The translations under genes were made by a program, and so were the position numbers. 18,111 nt of DNA from DASYUM01 sp036001225. Its GTDB lineage: Bacteria > Methylomirabilota > Methylomirabilia > Rokubacteriales > DASRDR01. The notes under the pieces were generated by a model. It saw only the letters and a list, made by a program, of their open reading frames with translations. It had not been told where the DNA came from and made no database searches. Numbering within the stretch: position 1 is the stretch's first letter; every line of letters starts with the position of its first letter. This document shows, piece by piece, positions 7,304-14,171 of this stretch. Location of the stretch: the NCBI GenBank assembly GCA_036001225.1, contig DASYUM010000126.1:1-18111 (forward strand), written 5' to 3'.

Positions 7304-8653
7304 TCAGACCTCGAGGTCCTCGGTCAGCGCGCCTTCCAGGGCGGCCAGGAAGGCGTCGATGTCGGCCGACGTCATCACCGACGACGTGCAGACCAGTCCC
7401 CGCGGCGCCACGAACACGCCTCGGTTCAGGAGCGCGAGCGCGAGCAGCGCGGTGCGGGCGCGGTCGCCGCGGGCGACCGCCCGGTAGTCGGCGAGGGGCT
7501 CGCCGCTGAAGTGGATGTTGGCCAGCGACCCGACCCCGACCATCTGGGCCCGCACGCTCAGGCGGCGGAAGAGCGCGTTGACCCGGGCCCGGAGGTCCTC
7601 CCCCAGCGCATCGGTCCGGGCCTGGACTTCGGCCGTGATCCCGCCGTAGCCGGCCAGGCCGGCCGCGCAGCAGACGACGGCGCCGTTGAAGGTCCCGCTC
7701 TGGGGGATGGCAGGGGCGCCGCCCCGGGGATCGAGCAGCGCCATCACGTCGGCCCGGCCGCCGAAGGCGGCCATCGGGAAACCGCCGGCGATGATCTTGC
7801 CGACGGTGGTCAGGTCGGGCCGGACGCCGTAACGGGCCTGGGCGCCGCCGAGAGCCACCCGGAGCGAGATGATCTCGTCGAAGATGAGCAGAATGCCGCG
7901 GCGGGCGGTCACCTCGCGGAGAGCGGCCAGGAAGTCCGGGCGGGCGGCGATGACGCCGCCCGAGCCCATGACCGGCTCGACGATCAGCGCGGCGATTGCA
8001 CCGGGGTGGCGGTCGAGGAGCCGCTCGACCGCCGCCGCGTCGTTGAACGGCAGGATCAGGACGTCCTCGGCCCACTCCGCCGGGATTCCCGCCGAGGTCG
8101 GCACGCTCCGGGGCGCCTCAGGGGGCCCGGCGGCGTCGAGGGTCGGGCTCACGCTCACCTGGGCCAGCTCGTGGGAGCCGTGGAAGCCGCCCTCGAATTT
8201 CGCGATCTTCCGGCGGCCGGTGAAGGCCCGGGCCAGCCGGAGCGCAAACATCACCGCCTCCGAACCCGAGCTGGTGAAGCGGAGGCGCTCCAGGGACGGC
8301 AGCCGCTCCTGGATCAACGCGGCCAGCTGGATTTCCAGCTCGCTCGGGGCCGCGTAGGCCGAGCCCCGCGCCAGCTGGCGGGCGGCCGCCTCGACGATCG
8401 GCGGGTAGGCGTGCCCGTGGTAGAGCGAGGTGAAGTTGTTGACGAAGTCGAGCAGCACGTTGCCGTCGAGGTCGGTGATCCGGGCCCCGCGGCCCTCGAC
8501 GATGTAGGAAGGATAGGGGGCGAAGAAGACGCTGGTCCGGGTCGTGCCCCCGGCCAGAGCCTGCCCGGCCTGCTCGAAGAGCTCGCGCGAGCGCTTCGTG
8601 CGGTCACGGTAGGTCGCGAGGATTCGCTCGCGGGCGGCTTCGAACGAGGCCAT
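7304..8653 (-). CDS. Class III PLP-dependent aminotransferase (glutamate-1-semialdehyde aminomutase-like)
   Basis: A 449-residue fold-type I PLP enzyme. The phosphate-binding TSSGSEAV motif is at 127-134, the FDE aspartate that holds the pyridine nitrogen is Asp259, and the Schiff-base lysine is Lys286 in TVGKIIAGGFP. The KFEGGFHGSH segment near 152-161 resembles the HemL branch. HemL itself is unlikely: the FDE is followed by IISLRVALGG rather than the usual VxTGFR-type sequence, and the setting is a transporter operon. The reaction is probably transamination of an amino acid or amine, with the substrate unknown. The ATG at 8653 is preferred over GTG at 8659 because GAGAGGT lies about 5 nt upstream. 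Confidence 0.88.
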   Translation of the reverse strand: MASFEAARERILATYRDRTKRSRELFEQAGQALAGGTTRTSVFFAPYPSYIVEGRGARITDLDGNVLLDFVNNFTSLYHGHAYPPIVEAAARQLARGSAYAAPSELEIQLAALIQERLPSLERLRFTSSGSEAVMFALRLARAFTGRRKIAKFEGGFHGSHELAQVSVSPTLDAAGPPEAPRSVPTSAGIPAEWAEDVLILPFNDAAAVERLLDRHPGAIAALIVEPVMGSGGVIAARPDFLAALREVTARRGILLIFDEIISLRVALGGAQARYGVRPDLTTVGKIIAGGFPMAAFGGRADVMALLDPRGGAPAIPQSGTFNGAVVCCAAGLAGYGGITAEVQARTDALGEDLRARVNALFRRLSVRAQMVGVGSLANIHFSGEPLADYRAVARGDRARTALLALALLNRGVFVAPRGLVCTSSVMTSADIDAFLAALEGALTEDLEV

Positions 8654-8712
8654 GCTCACCTCTCGTTTCCCGTGACATTGCAGGGGCGCGCGCTACCCGT
8701 CTGGAGGAGCCC

Positions 8713-8741
8713 ATGGTCGGGCGGCGCCGGCCTCCCGTCAA
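8713..8741 (-). promoter_or_regulatory. Candidate sigma70-like promoter of the aminotransferase-SBP operon
   Basis: TTGACG (8741-8736) and GACCAT (8718-8713) on the minus strand are 17 nt apart, predicting a start near 8706 and a leader of about 53 nt. The surrounding bases resemble those upstream of SBP1, including CCCCCTTGACGG and CGCCCGAC-AT. A 10-bp palindrome CGGCGCGCCG at 8748-8757 lies just upstream and could be an operator. The -10 is weak, so this is tentative. Confidence 0.42.
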
Positions 8742-8776
8742 GGGGGTCGGCGCGCCGCCAACGCTTGGCTTGCTCG

Positions 8777-10356
8777 TTACCGGCCGTCGCGCCGGCGCCG
8801 TCGCGGTCCGGACCCGCGCCGGTCGAGGGCTTCGCCCCAGCGAGCGAGGAACGTCGTGACGAAGGCGTGGGCGTGCTGAGGTTCCGTCGCCAGCGGGGCG
8901 AGGACCATGGCGACCGTGAGCGCGAGGTGGTACCCCTCCGAACGCGAGGCCACCGCCCGCCGGTAGGCGGGATGGGCCTCGTTGACCCACACCGTGGACT
9001 CGATCAGCCGGCCCAGCTCGACGTCATCCGGGCGGGGCTCGAAGCGGATGCTCAAGCCGTAACGGGCCGGACGGCGCGGGCCCGTCCCTCCGGGGACTCG
9101 AACGGCGCCGGGGGACTCGGTCGATCCGGCCTCCGGAGCCGCAGGCGGCGGGATGGGGGGCGGCGTGGACGACTCGGTGGCTTCCGAGAGCCTGGGTTCG
9201 GGCACATTCGCGGCCGGCGTCGCGCCGAAGAGCGGACCCCCCGAGTCGGCGTCGCCCGGCCGCCCGGTCGGCAGCCGCTTCTGCCCGCCGGCGTGCTGAT
9301 CGACGAGCGTGGCCAGCAAAGGAAACTCCTCCGCGAGGTCGACCAGCACCTTCTGCAGATCACGCTCGAGTGGCCGCGCCCGCCGCCGGGCCTCCGCCGT
9401 GCGGTCCGGGGCATCGCCCCAGGCGGCGAGCTGCGTCGAGACCGCCTCCTGGAGCGCCTTGCGGTAGGCGAGGTAGGTGGCGCCGCGCGGCCCGGCCCGG
9501 ATGAAATCGGCCTTGTTCAGGGTCAGAGAGCCGGCCAGGCCCGGCACCTCGATCAACCCCCCCACCTGCTCGGGCACCGCCGGCGCGAGCCCTAGCCAGT
9601 CCCACCCCCGCTTGATCACCTTGCCGAGCGTGCTGATGGCAACGCCACGCTCGTCCTCGGGCAGCGGCAGGCCGGCTCGCATGAGGTAGCCGACGGCGGC
9701 CGGCTTACGCTTGCGCCCGAGCCGGATCGCCAGCGGCGCACGGCCATCGGTGGCCGCTCGACGGGCCAGTAGTCGCTCGTTCACGACGAAGCGGACCCCA
9801 CCCGGGTAATGTGCGGCGAGGACGGCGTCGAAGCCCTCATCGAAGAGCGGCTGGAAGTGCCGCTCGAGGCACGCGGCCACGAACCCGGCGTCGAGGAGCG
9901 GGGACAGCGGGTTGCGGACGGTGAGCCGCACCGCCGTCCCGTGCTCGGCGACGAGACCAGGCGGCGGGATCCAGCGCCAGGGCGCCCGCTGGCGGGAGGC
10001 CAAGTGCCAGGCGGTGGCCACGTGGGTCTTCCCGCGCCGGGTCCGGTGACCGCTTCCTCGCAGGCCAGCAGTCCCAGCTTGATCCCGACGCCCGCGAAGC
10101 CGATTCCCTCGCCGCGGACCTTCGTGGTGGCCGCGATGTCGTGGTAGCGCCGGAGTTCTCGCCGCCCCATGCCGGCGCCGTCGTCCACTACGGTGAGCGT
10201 GGCCCGCGCGGGATCCGCGCTGATGGCGACCCGCGTCGCGCCCGAGTCGAGCGCGTTGGCGACGATCTCGGTGAGGATGGTCTCCTCGAGGGCCCCGGGA
10301 TAGGCGTCCCGCAGATCCTCGAGGAGGTGGAGGAGATCGACGCGGGTCTCGCCCAC
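8777..10356 (-). pseudogene. GHKL (HSP90-like) ATPase family protein, interrupted by a -1 frameshift near 10043
   Basis: The N-terminal frame (GTG at 10356) has a complete GHKL ATP-binding fold start: N-box EIVANALD at 30-37, VVDDGAGM at 57-63, and the glycine-rich lid GEGIGFAGVGIKLGL at 82-96. After about residue 104 the homologous reading continues in another frame, starting TRRGKTHVATAW and running to the TAA at 8777. Restoring one missing base at about 10043-10044 gives roughly 526 residues. The C-terminal part has a second domain (GVAISTLGKVIKRGWDW), then a proline-rich linker, then an all-helical tail. No slippery heptamer is visible, so a sequencing error or a true inactivating deletion is likelier than programmed shifting. 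Function is unknown; HSP90, MutL and gyrase B share the ATPase fold. No good Shine-Dalgarno site is seen. Confidence 0.75.
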
Positions 10357-10365
10357 GCCAGATCA

Positions 10366-10394
10366 TCGGAGGGGGCCGCTACGGCCCCCTCCGA
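10366..10394 (-). terminator. Strong GC hairpin between the amidase and the GHKL gene
   Basis: A perfect 13-bp stem (10366-10378 with 10382-10394) has a 3-nt loop. The amidase transcript would reach it about 120 nt after its stop, so it could end that transcript, though no U-tract follows. It ends 9 nt before the GHKL start codon, so it could equally limit translation of that gene. The arms TCGGAGGGGG and CCCCCTCCGA resemble the hairpin at 17103-17130. Confidence 0.5.
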
Positions 10395-10409
10395 AACCTC
10401 CCCCTCTTA

Positions 10410-10444
10410 GGGTTGGGTGGGTGGGCCGGCGGCAAAAGCCGCCG
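10410..10444 (+). other. G-quadruplex motif followed by a small hairpin
   Basis: GGG-TT-GGG-T-GGG-T-GGG at 10410-10425 is a canonical short-loop G-quadruplex pattern on the plus strand, the template strand for the genes here. Two bases on, CGGCGGC-AAAA-GCCGCCG (10427-10444) is a 7-bp hairpin. With the 13-bp hairpin at 10366-10394 this makes the 158-nt amidase-GHKL spacer highly structured. I see no small gene in the spacer. Confidence 0.55.
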
Positions 10445-10514
10445 CTCGGAATTCTCCTCGTCCCATCGCATGGCCGGTCGTGGCTGGGCGCTCACCCGCG
10501 CGCCGGGCGCGGGG

Positions 10515-11927
10515 TCAGCCGAGGGGCGGCCGGTGGTCGGCCCAGGGCCGGGCGCGCTCGAAGGCGGCCGCCGCCCGGAACACGGTCACGTCCTCGAAGC
10601 GCCGGCCGACGATCTGGAGCCCGATCGGCAGCCCTTGCTTCGTGAAGCCGGCGGGCACCGAGCAGGCCGGATGCCCGGTCATGTTGAACGGGAAGGTGAA
10701 CGGCACCCAGGCGTAGGGCTGGACGGCCTTCCCGGCGATCTCGGCGGGGTTGTCGAGCCCACAGGCGAACGGCGGACAGGCGATGGTGGGCGTCAGGAGC
10801 AGGTCGTACTTCTCGAAGAAGACGCGGGGGTGCTCGGCCCAGGCCAGCCGGTCGAACCACGCCTGGACGTAGCGGGTCGGCGGCCAGGTCAGAGCCTCCT
10901 CGACCAGCTTGTAGAGGCCGGCGTCGATCGCGTCTCGGCGCTCGCGGTAGGGCGCGAGCCGGGTGGCGATGCCGCCGATGAAGATGTCGAACCAGCACGC
11001 CGCCGGCGACGGCCAGCGCGGCGCAACCGTCTCCAGGCGCCCACCCAGCTCCCGGAACGTCCGGGCCGCCCCGGCGCACACCGTCCGCACCTCGGGGTCC
11101 ACGACCTCGGCGAAGCCCAGGTCGTCGCTGTAGGCGACTCGCAGCCCCTTGATCCCCTGCCGCAGCGCCTTCGCGTAGTTGGCGCGGTCGGCCGGGAGCG
11201 AGTGCTGGTCGCGCGCGTCCGGGCCGGCCGAGACCTGCATCATGAGCGCGGCGTCGGCGACGGTCCGGGTCATGGGGCCGACGTGGGAGAGGCTCCAGGC
11301 GGCGCTCGGCGGATAGGTCGGAATGCGCCCATAGGAGGGCTTGTGGCCGAAGATGCCGGCGAAGGAGGCGGGGATCCGGATGGACCCGCCGCCGTCGGTC
11401 CCGATGGCGAGCGGCCCCAGCCCGGCCGCGACCGCCGCCGAGGCGCCGCCGCTCGAGCCGCCGGGGGTGTGCTCGACGTTCCAGGGATTCCGGGTGATGC
11501 CGAAGAGCAGGTTGTGGGTGGCGCCGATCCACCCGAAGGTCGGCGTGTTGGTCTTGCCGAGCATGATGGCGCCGGCGGCCTTGAGGCGGGCCACCATGGG
11601 GGCGTCCTCGCTGGGGACGTTGTCGCGGAAGAGCGGCGTGCCGAAGGTCGTCTTCACGCCCTTGGTGATCACCAGGTCCTTGACCGAGAAGGGCACGCCG
11701 TGGAGCGGTCCCAGCTTCGTCCCCCGGCGGGCGAGGGCCCGCTCGGCGGCCTTGGCCGCTGTCCGGGCTTCGTCGGCGGTCACGCTGACGTAAGCATTGA
11801 GCTTCGGATTGATCCGCTCGATCCGATCGAGGACGGCATCGACCGCCTCGAGCGGCGACACCTTCTTCTTGCGGATGAGGGCGGCCAACTCCGTCGCGGA
11901 CCGCCAGCACAGCTCGTCGTTCGCCAT
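10515..11927 (-). CDS. Amidase (amidase signature family)
   Basis: A 470-residue amide hydrolase of the amidase-signature family, usual length. The Ser-cisSer-Lys triad is visible: Lys83 in PFSVKDL, cis-Ser158 in TPGGSSGG, and nucleophile Ser182 in GTDGGGSIRIPA. SYGRIPTYP follows, as in family members, and the C-terminus has GLPIGLQIVG. The ATG at 11927 has AGGAG about 6 nt upstream. It starts 31 nt after the alpha/beta hydrolase stop, so the MFS, hydrolase and amidase genes are probably one operon. It likely acts in the cytoplasm, since no signal peptide is seen. The GatA subunit of the tRNA amidotransferase is an alternative within this superfamily, but there are no GatB/GatC neighbours and the setting is catabolic. 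Confidence 0.93.
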   Translation of the reverse strand: MANDELCWRSATELAALIRKKKVSPLEAVDAVLDRIERINPKLNAYVSVTADEARTAAKAAERALARRGTKLGPLHGVPFSVKDLVITKGVKTTFGTPLFRDNVPSEDAPMVARLKAAGAIMLGKTNTPTFGWIGATHNLLFGITRNPWNVEHTPGGSSGGASAAVAAGLGPLAIGTDGGGSIRIPASFAGIFGHKPSYGRIPTYPPSAAWSLSHVGPMTRTVADAALMMQVSAGPDARDQHSLPADRANYAKALRQGIKGLRVAYSDDLGFAEVVDPEVRTVCAGAARTFRELGGRLETVAPRWPSPAACWFDIFIGGIATRLAPYRERRDAIDAGLYKLVEEALTWPPTRYVQAWFDRLAWAEHPRVFFEKYDLLLTPTIACPPFACGLDNPAEIAGKAVQPYAWVPFTFPFNMTGHPACSVPAGFTKQGLPIGLQIVGRRFEDVTVFRAAAAFERARPWADHRPPLG

Positions 11928-11958
11928 GGGCCTCTCCTCTCGACTGCGGGAGGTCATC

Positions 11959-12666
11959 TTAGCCTCCACCGGCGACCGCGTCCAGCAGCGCGGCCAGGGC
12001 GGCGGGCCGAGCCAGGAATGGCGAGTGGCCCCCCGGCAGCTCGAAGGCCTCGACGCCGAGTCGCTCGCGGGCGGCGCGCCGCGACCATTGGGGATTGACG
12101 GCGCGGTCCTCGCGACCCAGGACGTAGACCGACCGCGCGGTCGGCCACCCCGCCAGCGGGCAGCGCTCGGTGCGCGGCGCCGCCGCCTGCCGCCGCAGGC
12201 GGGCGAACGCCCACCGCACGTCGGCCGAGGTGCAGTCGTGGTAGAAGGCCTCCCGGGCGCTCGCTTCGTCCGCCCACGCGATCGAGCCGTCGGGGTGCAC
12301 GACGCGCCCGGGCCGGGCGGTGTAGCCGGGGGCGTAGATCCCGGGGTCGGCCGCCAGCTGCTCCTCGAGGCTCTGCCCGGGGACCGGGATGAGGGCGCAC
12401 AGGAAGACCAGCGTCCGCGCCGGCCGGCGGGCGGCGACGAGCGGGACCGTGAGTCCGCCCAGCGAGTGGCCGACCAGCACGAGGTCGTCGGCCGGTGGCA
12501 GCGTCGCGTCCACGATCTCGGCATAGCGCGCGCAGCCGGCCGCCGGGTCCTCGCCCGGCAATTCGACGGCCACCGCCCGGTGCCCGCGCGCCGCCAGCTC
12601 GGGGATCAGCCGCTCCCAGCACCAGGCGCCGTGCCCGGCGCCGTGGACGAGCCCGAATGTGGTCAT
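11959..12666 (-). CDS. Alpha/beta fold hydrolase (esterase-like)
   Basis: A 235-residue single-domain alpha/beta hydrolase. Its oxyanion-hole region is LVHGAGHGAWCW at 6-17. The nucleophile elbow GHSLGG has Ser68. The acid is probably Asp187 in GREDRAVNP and the base His214 in PGGHSPF. The HGA-HGAWCW signature is typical of the plant-type esterase and hydroxynitrile lyase group (methyl salicylate esterase-like) and its bacterial relatives. The ATG at 12666 overlaps the MFS stop by 4 nt (ATGA) and has GGAG 4 nt upstream. Overlap with the MFS gene implies translational coupling, so the esterase may act on the compound the MFS moves. The substrate is unknown. Confidence 0.92.
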   Translation of the reverse strand: MTTFGLVHGAGHGAWCWERLIPELAARGHRAVAVELPGEDPAAGCARYAEIVDATLPPADDLVLVGHSLGGLTVPLVAARRPARTLVFLCALIPVPGQSLEEQLAADPGIYAPGYTARPGRVVHPDGSIAWADEASAREAFYHDCTSADVRWAFARLRRQAAAPRTERCPLAGWPTARSVYVLGREDRAVNPQWSRRAARERLGVEAFELPGGHSPFLARPAALAALLDAVAGGG

Positions 12667-13865
12667 GTCGCTCCCCATCCTCGGTCGGCCCGGCGGGGCG
12701 GCACGAGCGTCAGCACCGCCGCGACGAGCGCGATGACGGCCGCGACCCGGAAGGCGTCGCGGAACGCGTCGGCCTCGGCGCCGCTGCCGTAGACCAGCGC
12801 GGCCAGCCGCGCTCCCACCAGGATGCCGCCCATCCGCATGAGCACCACGAGGCTGCCCGCCCATCCCTGGCGCGCGCGCGGCAGCGCACCCATCACGTAG
12901 TGCATGTTGGGGACCGTGAACAGCCCGACGCCCCCGCCGGCGAGCGCCAGGGCCAGCGCGATCGGGGCCAGCGAGGACCCCGCGTCGAGGCGGCTCGTGA
13001 GATAGAGCCCGAGCGTCTCGGTCAGGAGCGCGACCGGCATCAGCCCCCGCGCGCCGACGCGCGCGGCGCCCCAGGCACCGAGCGGCGCTCCGACCGCCGT
13101 CGCCAGCGTGCCGGCGGCAAAGACGAGGCCGCCGGGCGCCGGGGCGAGCCCTCGCCGCTCGAGCAGATAGTAGGGCACCAGCAGCCACACGAAGAAGAGG
13201 GCGACGTTGGCCAGCAGGTTGACCGCGTTGGCCACGACGAACATCCGCCGGTCGGCGATCGGCGGGGCGGCCGGTTCCCCGGTCGGCGCCGCGGGCCCCG
13301 GCGCCGCCCGCGGCAGCCAGCGCCAGGCGAGGAGGAGGGCGGCGGCGGCGAGCGGAACCCGGCTCCAGTAGACGGCGCGCCAGCCCCCGACGCCGACCAG
13401 CGCGCCGCCGGCCAGCGGGCCCAGAACGATGCCGACGCCGACGGCGAGGTTGTACCAGCCGAGCGCTCGCGGGCGCCGGGATTCCGGCGTCGCGAGCGTC
13501 ACCAGCGCCGGCGCGCTCCCGAAGACGAGCGCCGCACCCGTGCCCTGCAGCACGCGGGCCGCCAGCAGGGCGCCGAAGGCGGGCGCCGCGCCGGCGAGGA
13601 GCAGCGCGACCCCCGTGAGGGCGAGCCCGGCGGCGAAGACCGCGCCGTGCCCGACGCGGTCGGCGAGCCGGCCGGCCGGCAGGAGCAGCACGGCGTCGGT
13701 GAGGACATAGGCGATGACCACCCACTGGATGGCGGCCACCGGGACGTCGAACGCGGCCGAGATGGCGGGGAACGCGATGTTGACGGCCGCGTCGAGGGCG
13801 ACCGGGATGGTGCCGAAGCTCGCGACCGCGACGGTGGCAGGCCAGTTCCTGGGCGTGACCCTCAT
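12663..13865 (-). CDS. MFS transporter (drug:H+ antiporter-like)
   Basis: A 400-residue, probably 12-helix inner-membrane transporter of the major facilitator superfamily. Motif A in the loop between helices 2 and 3 reads GRLADRVGHG. Motif C of the antiporter groups is in GVGIVLGPLAGGAL in helix 5. A central Pro/Ala-rich loop (PAAPTGEPAAPP) separates the two halves. The N-terminus (ASFGTIPVALDAAVNIAFPA) resembles DHA2-type efflux proteins. The ATG at 13865 lacks a clear Shine-Dalgarno site; a longer reading from TTG at 14006 would run into the repeat element and is unlikely. A truncated second copy of this gene's first 19 codons lies at 14063-14119. Efflux of a toxic compound is the usual role. 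Confidence 0.9.
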   Translation of the reverse strand: MRVTPRNWPATVAVASFGTIPVALDAAVNIAFPAISAAFDVPVAAIQWVVIAYVLTDAVLLLPAGRLADRVGHGAVFAAGLALTGVALLLAGAAPAFGALLAARVLQGTGAALVFGSAPALVTLATPESRRPRALGWYNLAVGVGIVLGPLAGGALVGVGGWRAVYWSRVPLAAAALLLAWRWLPRAAPGPAAPTGEPAAPPIADRRMFVVANAVNLLANVALFFVWLLVPYYLLERRGLAPAPGGLVFAAGTLATAVGAPLGAWGAARVGARGLMPVALLTETLGLYLTSRLDAGSSLAPIALALALAGGGVGLFTVPNMHYVMGALPRARQGWAGSLVVLMRMGGILVGARLAALVYGSGAEADAFRDAFRVAAVIALVAAVLTLVPPRRADRGWGAT

Positions 13866-13885
13866 GGTGAGCTGGGGATGTCCCC

Positions 13886-14060
13886 CCGGGCCGAGACCCG
13901 AGCAGCCCAAGGACGCAGCGCCGAGCCGGCCCGAGGCGTATGCCGCGCACGCGCGCCGCCGGAAGTCGCGGGGCTGGGGCCCCGCCGTCCGGGGCGCGCC
14001 ACCCAAAGTTGAGGGCCGGTGAGGCGCGAGGACGCCGGGATGCGACGGGTATCGGCCCGG
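13886..14060 (-). repeat. Dispersed inverted-repeat element, copy B (175 bp)
   Basis: Copy B of the element at 5620-5737, in the same orientation, with about 57 extra bases in its middle. The terminal inverted repeats (13886-13900 and 14046-14060) pair at 14 of 15 positions. At one stem position both arms differ from copy A in a matched way (A-T in A, C-G in B). It fills most of the spacer between lpd and the MFS start. Its right end abuts the duplicated MFS fragment within 2 bp. No gene is seen in it. Confidence 0.8.
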
Positions 14061-14062
14061 AG

Positions 14063-14119
14063 GGTGCCGAAGCTCGCGACCGCGACGGTGACCGGCCAGT
14101 TCCGGGGCGCCGCCCTCAT
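14063..14119 (-). pseudogene. Truncated duplicate of the MFS gene start
   Basis: An ATG at 14119 opens 19 codons (MRAAPRNWPVTVAVASFGT) that match the MFS N-terminus (MRVTPRNWPATVAVASFGT) at all but three residues. At DNA level 14063-14121 matches 13809-13867 at a constant offset of 254 bp, including 28 identical bases at the left end. Similarity stops exactly where the repeat element begins. The frame then runs on through the repeat as unrelated sequence. It is therefore a gene fragment, not a working gene. Confidence 0.8.
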
Positions 14120-14149
14120 GGGGGAGCCGCGGCGGCCGCCGGGATGAAG

Positions 14150-14171
14150 GATGCGACGGTTATCGGCCCGG
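14150..14171 (-). repeat. Solo 22-bp end of the dispersed element
   Basis: These 22 bp match the right end of copy B (14039-14060) and of copy A (5716-5737) at all but one position each. The lpd stop codon (TAA, 14162-14160) lies inside it. It may be a remnant left by deletion or recombination of a fuller element. No left end is seen near it. Confidence 0.65.

Noticed and set aside
1105..7509. An open plus-strand frame of about 6.4 kb antisense to the permeases, the SBPs and part of the aminotransferase
   Set aside because: It is a shadow of GC-rich minus-strand codons that avoid stops on the complement. Its translation is low-complexity (Val/Leu/Asp/Gly/His-rich) with threefold similarity that simply mirrors the SBP paralogues, and the minus strand has clear domain motifs throughout.
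10030..10060. Programmed -1 ribosomal frameshifting in the GHKL gene
   Set aside because: No X-XXY-YYZ slippery heptamer or homopolymer is present at the switch point (GTCACCGGACCCGG). A lost base is simpler.
13866..14006. A longer MFS start (TTG at 14006) adding 47 residues
   Set aside because: The extension is a translation of the repeat element and has no signal or helix features. The MFS N-terminal helix fits a start at 13865.
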